DNA of 64,000 nt from Planococcus citri (Eukaryota; Arthropoda; Insecta; Hemiptera; Pseudococcidae), in NCBI RefSeq assembly GCF_950023065.1, contig NC_088679.1:18600001-18664000 (forward strand). The letters are read 5' to 3'. Shown piece by piece: positions 35,301 through 46,276 of the stretch; within the stretch, counting starts at the first letter, position 1, and the number at the start of each line of letters is the position of its first letter. The translations under genes and the position numbers were made by a program. The notes under the pieces were generated by a model. That model did not search any database. It saw only the letters and a list, made by a program, of their open reading frames with translations, and had not been told where the DNA came from.

Positions 35301-38300
35301 ATTGGCATACGAGATTTTGATCTTTGCCCTTTCCAAAAAAAGAAGTCGTGAAGTGCTTGAAAAATGTCCTGTCAAAAATTCTGCTGAAGTTCTGCTTTTT
35401 CATTTTGTTTCTTGGATTTCTTGTCCCAAATTTTAAAAAAAAATTAGAGCACCGAAACGAAGAAGTTGATGCGATAGCAAAAAGTTTGAAAATGAAGTGT
35501 TGATTTTTCATATTTTATGAGATATTTCAAACCTCCTCTCCTTCCTTACCTCTCAACTCATTCTGATTTTCAAATATCCCTTTTTTCTTTAGTTCATCAT
35601 CAGAAAAATTGTTGAATGTTGAAAAATGAAAAATGTTGGTGCTCATATTCATTAATCCCTGGATTTCTTGTAAGTAGTCAAAATAATTCTCTGAAGTACA
35701 AATTTTCATGTTGTCATTTTTTCTGTTTTGGGGCAAAGAAGTCCATAGAAGCTAAAAATTACTGAAACATTGATTTTTTCAAAATTTTTAGAGAATTTAA
35801 TCTTCTCAATTTGGCTCAAGATTTTGATAGCGTATCAATTGTTTGATTAATAAAAATTCTTGAAATGATACATTCAACTTTTGAAGACGATAAGACTCGA
35901 ACTTTCATTATAGTGACTAGTGAGGCATCTTAACCCTCCTCCCATTCTTGATCTTGGCCTTGTGAACATTAGACGAAGGTTTGTTGGTTAATTTATGAAA
36001 TTTGCCGCTGATAATATTGAACAAAACCTCGTTCATGTCTCTCCCCCTCCCCTCGTTATTTTGTGTGCATAGAGTTGATATTTTAAATAGGTATGTATAG
36101 AAAAAATAAAATGTTTAAAAATGATTTCGAAAACCTGGAGAAAACATTTCTGATCTTAAAGAGTAGACACTGTGCTATGTTGAGAGGTCAAAAATAAATC
36201 ACTTTCGTTATCTGGTATTGAAGAATGAAATTGTGGGAAAGAATTGAATGAAAAATGATTCAGGACTTTACCTAATATTTTAATAATTATGTATTCTGCA
36301 GAAGTGTCAAAAAATGAACAATTTTTTTTGTATCTACTCACTACAGATTTTTAAAATGGTATTCATCTTATCGAATTTTTGCTCTTGGGCGTCAAGATGA
36401 TTCATGATTGTTGATTCCTCGTACGAATTTGATAATTATTGTTAATTTCATAATTTCGCAGTTTTCAAGTTGGTTTAAATTATATTATTATGATTGAAAA
36501 TTCGTCGCTTAAATGGAATAATGCTTTGTTACGTGATATTATTTAATTAACCATTTGTTTTGTTTCTCTGTTGCAGGTGAGTACTATTTGATGTTTCCAT
36601 ACAACACGACTGCTGTATTCAAAGAATGTGAAAATTGAGTGAGTAATTTTGAAGAGAGTGTTTTACGTAGGAGTATTTTTGAGGAAGCTGTGCTCGTAAG
36701 AAAATACATCTCTTTAAATCAATATCCCTAATTTACTCGTCGATAAAGACAGAGACGAAAGGATTAATGCCCGGTTATCGACTCGAAGTGATTAAGGAAA
36801 AATAAGGAAGTTGCTATCTTGACTAGCATCTTGTATGTACATAGAAAGTATCGCATTTATGTATGGGAGGGAGGGGTTAATAACGAACCCATGTAGTACA
36901 GGGTGGCACCGGAATTGTATAGGTATTTAAAACTGTACACTTTTACACAAGGAAAAGGTACGTACGATGATCGGTCTCTCTCAGTCTCGAACACCCTGCG
37001 ATCGTCGACCGATCATCGGTCCGACTTCCTCAGCAGCATCCGTATCCGTCTGGTGTACCTTACCTGTGTTAGGAATTGACGACTTCCCCACGCCTGTTAA
37101 GTTAACACCGTGCAGACAGTTTGGTCCTTCTCCTTTTGGTTTATAAAGGAGGTACCCGTTTGTCCAAAACCATCTATACATTGTATCGATGTACTTATAT
37201 ACCTACTGTATATGTATATTATTATTTGCTACCTACGAACTCTGCCTTATTTTTCTATTCAAGAATCGAAGGGTATAAATAACTTAATAGTTCCTACGCT
37301 ATTTGGTACATAACGATAATAATTGCAATAATCTGTACGAAGACAACGAAGTGGACCGAAACACCTTTCAGTAGCAAGACCTCGACGGTGAGATTAATAT
37401 TTCATGGGTCAGCTTGTGTGGGTAAATTAAAGGTGGCCTATTGTGTATTCTTGACTGGGAAAAAAGCAATGCAGTGATGGTGTGAAGGGGGGGGGGTGTT
37501 ACACCCCACAGTCGGTTCTCAGTCGGCATCTTCGATATAATTTCTTCATCCAAATCGAGCTAATTTTGGAAGAGTAATTTGAAGAGCTGTTTTTCAAAGT
37601 GTTTTCCCGATTTTTTCCAACAAACTGCGTTATTCAAAACTTGAAATTAAATTCCATTTGAATTTTGAAAATACTGACTAGAAAATTTCAAAAATTTTCC
37701 CACAAATTTTCACTCTCGTTTTGCTTGGGCAGGGATAGATAGATACGTATTTATTCTCCAGGGCAGTCAAGAGCCAATGCGGATCGAGAGAAAATATAAT
37801 TTGGCCCCATTTCTGGGGATGGAACTATATAAATGCAGAGGGTTTTTGATAGGGGAGAGGGGAGGGGGAGTTGACTGAAATTCGCTGACTGTCGTATGAA
37901 AAAAATAGGTGCCAATTTTGCCTATAGATACCTACCTATCATATTCATAAATGACTCACAAAAGTTTGTTCAATCGCCAACCGGTTGCAATGAATGATTC
38001 GATTCGATTTGATTCACTTCGCTTGAAAACAGATCAATTCCTATACATAATAGTTTCACAAAAACCGAATCAACCGGAAATTAATTGATCTGTTTGCGAA
38101 TGACTATTGACTCACGAAGAAGTCAATCAATTTATTTTGGAGGGACCAAAAGTTTTGCCATGAAAAAAATGTTCTTTTTCTACTTCTCGAATCAAGCTTT
38201 TGCTCTCGTTCAACTCTGGCCTGTTTGCTTTTCATTTTCAAAATAAAATTTAAAAAAACTCATCATTCAAATAAAAAAAATTTGGATAAAAAAATAAACA

Positions 38301-38770
38301 AATTTTTAAAAATTATTTTTACCTCTTGAAACCCAAATTTTTAAAAACAAAATTGTCATTTCATCTTTCATTTGTATTTTATTTTAAAAACTCGTCTTAT
38401 TATTCGGAAAAATTGATATTTTTTTTTCATACCAGTCAGTAAATTTTCAGTCACCGCCCCTCCCCCCCTCAAAAAACCTACGGTTTTTCTCTTGTTGGGA
38501 TGACTTACTCGTATTTTCGCGAAATAAAATTGTATGAAAAATCAAAAAAATCAATTTATTTTTATGCGAGAAGTTTATTTTTTCCCTTTAAAACTTTAAA
38601 AGTTGAATGATTACCTATTTTTTTTTAATTTCAATTTTGAAAAATGAAAAAAAACAAGCCCGAGGGAAGCGAGGACAAAAGCTTTTGAAAATTGGTGTTT
38701 TGAGAAGTGAAAAAATAGGGGTTTCTTTTATCACAGACTCTATTTTTGCCGAGCCCCCCCTAACAAAAAA
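32330..38770. other. Non-coding region with unique islands
   Basis: Less repetitive islands at about 32560-33160, 33700-34060 and 36540-37400 are separated by AT-rich sequence. A run of 23 A lies at 33662-33684. ORFs such as the 170-codon minus frame at 34999-35511 are low-complexity. A recursive-splice-like site is at 36576. Confidence 0.5.
36559..36583 (+). promoter_or_regulatory. Recursive-splicing-like (ratchet) site
   Basis: A pyrimidine-rich tract (TTTTGTTTCTCTGTTG) runs into CAG|GTGAGTA, a strong 3' splice site directly abutting a strong 5' splice site at 36576/36577. This is the form of zero-length exons in long insect introns. It may instead be a chance match or a short exon boundary. 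Confidence 0.35.
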
Positions 38771-38779
38771 GGAATTCAA

Positions 38780-38975
38780 CGAACAGGGCGATTAATTTCT
38801 AATCGCTTCAAAAACGAACCTTTTCCGTAACTCTATTTATTTATCAATGAAAACAATAACAAATACTTTGGATTACTACAGATAACGGACATTCGTAGCC
38901 AACTATAACTGAATTCTAGAAAGTTTAAATACAACGAAAACATAGCCAAATAATAATAATCGCGAATCCGCGACA
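38780..38975 (-). repeat. Possible 3' LTR of the BEL/Pao copy
   Basis: On the minus strand, 55 bp after the DUF5641-type stop, TGTCGCGGATTCGCG follows GTCGGGAG, which could be a polypurine tract. AATAAATAAATAG lies inside. The far end is uncertain and no matching 5' LTR is in the window. Confidence 0.35.
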
Positions 38976-39030
38976 CTCCCGACGAAAAACAAATTTTTAA
39001 ATTTAAAATAATAAGTATAAACGAGAAAAA

Positions 39031-39210
39031 TTATGATGTTTCTAAGGGATACAATTTGTTAATGGGACAGGTAAGTTTAGAATTTTTAGTTTCAACGATT
39101 GCCGACCTAACATTACCGTCCGAGCTAACATTAACATTAATTACTTTACCAACTTTCCACTCTCCTCTAGGACAAAATTTTTTATCACCTTTGATTAATA
39201 CGATATCTCC
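39031..39210 (-). pseudogene. BEL/Pao Pol C-terminal segment (DUF5641-like)
   Basis: The minus-strand frame reads GDIVLIKGDKKFCPRGEWKV, then SDGNVRSA, and near the stop INKLYPLE. These are hallmarks of the DUF5641 module that ends BEL/Pao polyproteins. It lies in a different frame from the adjoining RT segment, so a frameshift at about 39211-39220 breaks the ORF. Confidence 0.8.
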
Positions 39211-40013
39211 TATACTTTAGGAACTAAATCTACTACATTTTTCTTTTGTTTTATACTAATATTACATTCTCGAAGACTAGTTAAATATTGAAATTTCCAA
39301 ACGTTCCAAAATTGATTAATTATATCGTTAGATCTTTTCCATAAATTTACGATTACATCACGTTTTGTAATAATAATAGCCGAATTAGCGAGTTTATGAT
39401 TAATTATGAAAGTATCATTTTTAACATTCCATTTCAACCCTAAAATACTAATTTCAGATACATCTAAACGATCATTACGTAAATTCATTGAAGCATCATT
39501 AAAACAAGATTTTGAAAAATTATAAAGATCAATAGCTTCATCTACCGAATCGACACTCAAGATAAGATTATCCACATAAAAACTTCTTAGTAATAGCGGA
39601 ACGAACTTCAAATCATATTGATTTAAATGAAAAATAATTGTTAAAGTTAACAAAAACGGACTAGCGATAACACCGAATGGAATTTTAGTAAATCGAAATA
39701 TAATCAAATTATCGAAGTTCAGCGGTTTTTTAAAATCTTTTATCCAAATAAATCTAACAAAATCGCGATCACGTAATTTCAAACCGATTTGCAAAAATAC
39801 TTTTTCAATATCAGAAGTTAATACAAAACATCTCAACATTAAGCACAAAATCAAACCACATAACGTTTCTAAAAGAACACGACCACGAAAAATACAATCG
39901 TTTAAACTTTTATCGTTTTTTCGAGACTTTGCAGAACCATCATAAACTGTGCCATTTCTCGATGGTCCTGTTTTTTTTTCAAATAATTTATCTAAAAATG
40001 TTCGCCTTTTCAA
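39210..40013 (-). pseudogene. BEL/Pao retrotransposon Pol, RT fragment with internal deletion
   Basis: A 267-codon minus-strand frame holds the RT fingers and palm: VYDGSAKSRKNDKSLND, LTSDIEKVFLQIGL, IPFGVIASPFLL and the catalytic YVDN box. After the ITKRDVI segment the frame passes straight into FWNVWKFQYLTSLRE, which belongs near the integrase C terminus. The RT thumb, RNase H and integrase core are therefore deleted in frame. Gag, protease and the N-terminal part of RT are missing upstream. The frame ends in a stop that meets the DUF5641 segment out of frame. This is a dead copy. Its AT-rich codons match the surroundings, so it is not very recent. Confidence 0.88.
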
Positions 40014-43000
40014 AGTATTTTGTAGGTACGTAAAGAAATACCTACCATAAAAACATTCGTTTCAAATGTCAACACTGAAAATTTTTCAAAAATTTGGCGC
40101 CCTCGCGATTTGAGCTTTTTTAGGTCCAATTCTCCGCTGGGATTTTACTTTTCGAAAAAACTATCAAGTCGCGTTTTCACGATTTCAACGAAGTATGTAG
40201 AATCTCAAAATTTGAACCAAAAAAGCTCAATGACAGTTACAGGAAAACTCAAATGAAGAATTATCGAGCACTTGCTAGTGTGTTTCAAATGTAAATTCTT
40301 CAATTTTATTTGAAAAAATAAGCATAACGCCTTTTTTAGGGGTGCCTAAAGTGGGAGGCTCTAAACAAAGGGTTCAAAATTACAAATATAAAGGGAGCTA
40401 AATTGAACTTTTTCATATAGATAATTGAATATGTACCTCAAAACGTTACTTACGTTTGGCGCAAATCGCAGGTTTCTAGTTTTCCAGGGGTTCCCAAAAT
40501 ATCGAAATTAAGATAAATTGGAGAATTGGATTTTTGAGTACCAGCAGAAAATTTTATTGAGCTCAAAATTTGGTAGGATGAAGACTTTCAGATGCTAATA
40601 AATTGCGAAAAGCTTTTTAGCGGGGTCCAAAGGGGTACTTAGGTTCAAAATGGTGGTTCCATATAATTTTCCAAAAATTAACCTCCACCCCCCCCCCCAA
40701 TGTCTGCCCCCGAGGGTCGAAAATAGGAAAATCACCTCGCATATAGTTTATCGTGTTCAAACAGATATTTTATGCTAAAAAAGTTTTTGAGAATAATAAA
40801 ATTCTTTTTTGTTCACTACTTTAGGAACCCCTGGAGCCCAAAAAATGGTCATTTTTGGTTGAATAACCACGAATTCGTATTTGAGACGTTTGTTAGTGCA
40901 TTTTAAGAGTGGTCGAGTCAATAACTGTCATGGTACAAAAAAATAACCTTATCGGGACTCCTCTTTTAAAACGAATCAAAACACTCTTTATTGTTTTTAT
41001 TTTTTCAACGGTTTAAAAATGTTATAACTTGAACCTTATGCAGAAACTGAGAATAAACTAAAAAGGAGAAGGTACTTTTATCATAAGGAAAACGAAATCC
41101 ACGGCTGGAGGGAGGAAGGAGACGATCTTTTTTGCGTATTTTTCTAGTGAAGAACTCATCTGGACTTTGCTGGACTTCCGTATTACCCTGTACATTGTAG
41201 GTAGGTACATCATTATTCATTAATGTGGAGAGATAATGCGAGTACTAATTACCATAATTATTAGAATTTAGTACTAAAAATACGACCACAAAAATACGCA
41301 GCTAAGGGTACCTCTACCTGTACCTACCTATACGCGGAAAAAATACGCAAGCAAGAGTAAAGGGGAACCTGTTGCCTGTTTTTCTACAACAAAACTATCA
41401 TCGTATAATAATCGACAACAGCAACACAACATCAACGGTATATATTTGTGAAAATGACGAAGGGGCGACCAAGTCCTGAGAAACGTGAAGCCGAATTGTT
41501 CCCAAGATCCCCTCTACACTTCGCTTCATTCAACCCGATCGCGGTGTGCGCTTAGAGAGTGAAGGTATTTTGTGGCCGCGGTGTGTAAAGAGCGCGCGCG
41601 AAAGTGCCTGGAAAGGGAAAGCAGAGAGACGGGGAGGAATAGAGAATAGAGATGATCATAGGTGTGTATGTGTGGGGCATTTACTGCATTATAAGACCTA
41701 CCTGGCTGCAGCATGAAAGGGAACGCGGAGTAAAGGCGTGCGTAATTCTGCCATAAGTGTGACCAGCATCGTCCTAGACGCGAGTATTGTTTTTGGACTG
41801 AGAATTCGAATTTATGGATTCTATGGGTTCAATTTTTGGCGATTTTTTTCTGAGAGGGAGAAACGATGACGATATGGTGATGATGGATGGGAAGAGAGGA
41901 GGTGGTGATGAGAAACGGTCGCGTAATTATACCGATTTTCCATGCTTATTGAACTTATATATGTACGTTGCAGTGTGAAGTAGAGAAGTCGGTATAGAAA
42001 TCGACACCTGCGAGTAATTTAAAATGCACATTTTAAATATATGTACTTATTACCATCGGTATTTTTACTCGCGAGTGTTTCCTCGTGCTTCCCCCTCCCC
42101 CACCGCCTAGCTGTGTCATACCGTGGTGATGTATATTATGTAGATATATTATGTTGTGGTGGTCTTGGGTCAGGAAATCGAATATCCTGTCTGGCTCATC
42201 ATCGTCCTAGAAAGTTAGGTAGCTGTGTTTGTGTTTTTCAATTTTTACACCGTAGACTGATATCCTTAACACCGATAACCGCTTTAACCGCTACACTTTT
42301 GTGTTTACGTATCGGTGGTAAATTGGTAATTATGTTAGAGAGTAAGAGTATTGTGTAACAGATGAACCTGTACGGTACTACTATACATTCAGTATCGGTG
42401 TGTAGTTCATCTATGTATATGTCTACTTGTAATATTGTATGTATGTACTAATAATACGTGTACTGGAAGCAAAGTGGGTTCCTCGATTCTTGCTTTCTTT
42501 GGCGATGGTCGCGATCTTCTCTTTGTAAATGGTTCACGTAATTCAAGGTCGTGTCGTCCAGCGCGTGAATTATTGATAACTGGAATAAATTATGCATATT
42601 TTTTTATGTTATGTATTTCATTCGAATTATGTATGTGTCTACTCGTACTTCTTTACTTATTCCGAATGATGAGCGAACGCTTTTAGTCTGTTTTCTTTTT
42701 CGTTACCCTTTTCCTCACCTTTTTGTTAAGGTTCATTTTCAATATATTTACATTTTCGAAGTGAAGGTTGAACTGGCTGGTTAATAATTAGTGAACCAAG
42801 TAACATTATTCAAATTTTTTCGATTGGTTGGTTTGCTTTGCTGTGCTTAGGGTGTGCAAAGAAGGGGAATAGAAATGAAAAGCACAAATGAATTTTTAAT
42901 AATTGACGACGCCGACGATTGATTTTTCTGTGCGAAGTTCAGTATTAATATAGGGTCCATTTCAGGGTTCTGGAAGTCTCCAGAGCAGCTGAAAATTACC

Positions 43001-44280
43001 AATAAACAGCCCGAGAGCGAGAGGTGGAAAAGGGAATAAGGTCAGATCAGATATAGTCCAAATTTCAGCTTTCTTTTTGAATTTGATCAAATTGTGATTT
43101 TTTAAGATGAATAATATGGGTAGAATTTTGAAAAGTTCACTAGAAATTGAAAAATGAAATTCGTGAACTGAAACTTATTCTGGGTGCGTTTGTGTACTTT
43201 TGGACACTCTTTCAATTTTTTTCCGTCCGAGTACATTTTTTTCCTGCTGGTTCCAACATTTCGCTTATGGAGCAATAGGTGAACACCTCGAAAAAACTAA
43301 TGACGATTATTTAGGGCACCTGCACAGTAATTTAAATTTTGCAGTGTGGATTTGAAGTCGGAAAAATTCGAAAAAATTAAGGAAGTCGAGTTGTTTACTC
43401 TCAATCTCTTTACAAAGTTCAATGTTTTTCTCACCTTTTGTAGTCAAACTGTAAATGAAGGGTTGGGAAAAAACCCACTCCCAAATTATCATCTGTTATT
43501 ATTTTACTGAACTACGAGTACCAATTTAAATTGTCTTGAGAAATGGAATGCCGTAATCTAATGAATTTATGGAGTTGAAAATTTTGAATATTCAATTAAT
43601 GTAATTTTGCAGATTCAAGAAAAATTCTTGTCCCATGAAATGAAATTTGTTTTCCTATTCAACTTTTTCCCTAGTTAAATTATTTCGTCATTCAATTTTT
43701 ACCAATAATTTACCCCATTACCGTTATGATGGGGAAGGGGGGGGGGTCAAATTTAAAAAATCTTTGTGGATATTGAAAAGCATGTTTTCGAAGGCGATAA
43801 ATTTTGATTCTAAAAACTGTTCGACCTCAAAGTGAACACTGAACTTTCACCAGACAGGCTAAGAATTTTGAACTCCTATTGGTTCAATTTTGATTTTGAG
43901 AGCGAACGTTGGTAAGAACGAAAGCCAGCGCTTCTAAAACAAATGTATAGATTTTGACACCCATATTATTGTATTTTTCGAAATTTTGGGCTTCAACCTT
44001 CTCCTTTCTGGGAGCTCAGTTTTGATTCAGGAATCGAATGGGTTTCCAAATCAGAATCTGCGCCTTTGAAAACATTACTTCGATATCGATGTCACTTTTG
44101 AGATTTTTTCCTCTCCTTATTATCGGGGTCAGTTTTTTAAAAATTTTAAAAAAGGAAAAATAATGCAAAACTTGAAAAGACATTGAAAGAATTTGAGAGC
44201 GAAGAATTTCCCATTTATTAGTTTGTGTCTCGAGAATGATTTAAAATGTGAGGAAATAGAGCCCGAGTGAAGTCAAAATT
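40014..44280. other. Non-coding region, no gene supported
   Basis: About 40050-41000 is AT-rich with GGGGT..CCAAA-type words. About 41200-42700 is a more balanced island with CG-rich patches (about 41530-41610) and many TACTCGTA/TATGTAC words. 42700-44280 is AT-rich. Poly(G) runs occur at 43736-43746. Confidence 0.5.
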
Positions 44281-44289
44281 CCAGTAAAT

Positions 44290-44880
44290 GAAACCTGCCA
44301 AAAATTGAAGTGTCAAAATTGTCAAAAAGTGTCGCTTTTTTTGCATAAATCTTCACTTTCAAAAGACCCTGTTTTTTTGCTGAAAATCGAAAAAATGCCC
44401 ACTTTTTACCAAAATTGCTAAAAAGTTGTGCTTTTTACGTAAAATTGCAAAAGAAATCATTTTTTTAAAATCCAAAATTCTGAAAGTTCCTTTTTTTTGC
44501 TAAAATTACTGAAACGTTTCGATGTTTCATCAAGAATTACTGAAAAGTCCTTTTTTTTTGCTAAAATTCTCACTGTCTCGCGTTCAGCCAAAAATTGTAA
44601 AAATTCTCGCCATTTGTCGAAATTAGTCTGATTTTTTGTCTATTAAAAATTTGCTAAAAAATTGTCGCTTTTTTTGTGAAAAAAAATCCAAAAATTTTTC
44701 TTCTTCAGAAATTGCCAAAAATGTGAGCGTTTTTTTAACCAAAAATTATCAAAATATCTCGCCTTTTTTTTGGTCAAAAAGTCATGAAATATGAAATCTC
44801 AAATTTTTGACAAAAATTGTAAAAAAGAACACTGTTTTGCTAAAAAATCTCGTTTTTTTTACTAAACTTGCTCGAGTTTC
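44290..44880. repeat. Degenerate tandem repeat, family A (third field)
   Basis: Words such as TTTTTGCTAAAATT, CCAAAAATTGCTAAAAAGT and GTCGCTTTTTT repeat irregularly, as at 905-1690 and 29050-30790. Confidence 0.75.
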
Positions 44881-45555
44881 GATCAATTTTATTAGGTATT
44901 AGATTTCAATTTGTATGTTTTGTTCACAATTTTTTTTGAGATTTTTTCTGCATTAAAATTGTTTACCCGCGTTTTGCAACTTTTTTGATAACTTTTTCAA
45001 ATGTTTTGTATGCTGAATTGCTGAAGTCACTTTTTTGGATTTATTTTATTTTTTAGTGAGTTACTATTATTGGTCGGTATAGTCGACGTGACCCTGGCAT
45101 TATCAAACTTGGGAAGAAAATTGTTAGATTTACGAGTACTTACTTTTGAAAAAATCGTGGAAAAAAAAATTGAATTAGTTTCTAATATCTTGAGTTTACG
45201 TAATGATGTTAAAACAGCTGGACTGACTTTTGAGAAATTTGAAAAAGAATGATAAATTTTTGACAATTTGAGTCTCGCTGCCTTTAGTAGACTTTAAAAA
45301 ATAAATATTAAACTCTACTTAATTGTGAGAAACTTGGAAAAAAATTAATTCAGTTCAACTGTAGAAAATTACTTTTTGACATTTTATCAAGCTTTTGAAA
45401 ATTTAGAAAAATTCTGTTGTTTCTGAAATTCGTAAGCTTGTGTATCGTACTTAATGCAATTGGAATATGCTGATTTTCAAATGGAGAATAATTTTGAAAA
45501 TTTTCAACTTGTGAATCAATTTGAAAAATTTTTGCTTGAGATTGATTAGTGATTA

Positions 45556-46273
45556 CACTAGGCAACAATTTTTGACCTTTTTTTTGTGTTCGGGTTGAAA
45601 ATGGGCTTAATCGATAGTTTAGACCCTAAAACAAAAAACAGAGTGGGGTTTTTCAATTTGAGTTGTTTTTGTAGTCAGGAGAGATGATCAAAGTTGCAAA
45701 AATGGCCGTTTTTGCCCTATTTCACGAGTTTGTGGAGACATCAGTATTATGTTTCAAAAAAAACCAAGGTCATATTCGGATTCTACGCACTTTTTTAAGT
45801 AAACAATTTCACCGGATTTTTGATTTTCGAAGTTTCAAGCGCATACGGAAGATTTTTGTTTGTAACATATTTTAAAACTCGGAGCGCGCGACGCTGGCGT
45901 TACTCCACCACGTAATCGTGGCTCGGAACCGTGTTCGCGCGGGCGAGGCTCTCGCTCCAAGTTTTAAAATATGTTACAAACAAAAATCTTCCGTATGCGC
46001 TTGAAACTTCGAAAATCAAAAATCCGGCGAAATTGTTTACTTAAAAAAGTGCGTAGAATCCGAATATGACCTTGGTTTTTTTTTAAACATAATACTGATG
46101 TCTCCACAAACTCGTGAAATGGGGCAAAAACGGCCATTTTTGCAACTTTGATCATCTCTCCTGACTACAAAAACAACTCAAATTGAAAAACCCCACTCTG
46201 TTTTTTGTTTTAGGGTCTAAACTATCGATTAAGCCCATTTTCAACCCGAACACAAATATGCCGTTGCCTAGTG
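45556..46273. mobile_element. 718-bp foldback element with CACTA ends and TTA duplication
   Basis: The element starts CACTAGGCAAC (45556) and ends GTTGCCTAGTG (46273), flanked on both sides by TTA (45553-45555 and 46274-46276). Arms of about 325-335 bp (to about 45890, and from about 45949) are near-identical inverted copies. The loop is CG-rich and contains the small palindrome CCACG-TAAT-CGTGG (45908-45921). CACTA ends with a 3-bp duplication fit the EnSpm/CACTA group. No transposase. Matching 63-codon ORFs on the two arms are mirror images of one sequence, differing at about three residues. Confidence 0.85.
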
Positions 46274-46276
46274 TTA

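Noticed and set aside
34999..35511. 170-codon minus-strand ORF
   Set aside because: Phe/Lys/Ser-rich translation of AT-rich DNA with a weak internal repeat, no domain, no splice or promoter context.
38031..38092. Short inverted repeat CAGATCAATT..AATTGATCTG
   Set aside because: A 10-bp stem with a 42-bp loop is expected by chance in 64 kb of AT-rich DNA.
42041..42686. ORFs of 105 and 83 codons in the 42-kb island
   Set aside because: Cys/Leu-rich with no domain and no splice context; more likely chance frames in balanced sequence.
45684..46155. Pair of nearly identical 63-codon ORFs on opposite strands
   Set aside because: They are the two arms of the foldback element, not two genes, and no domain is seen.
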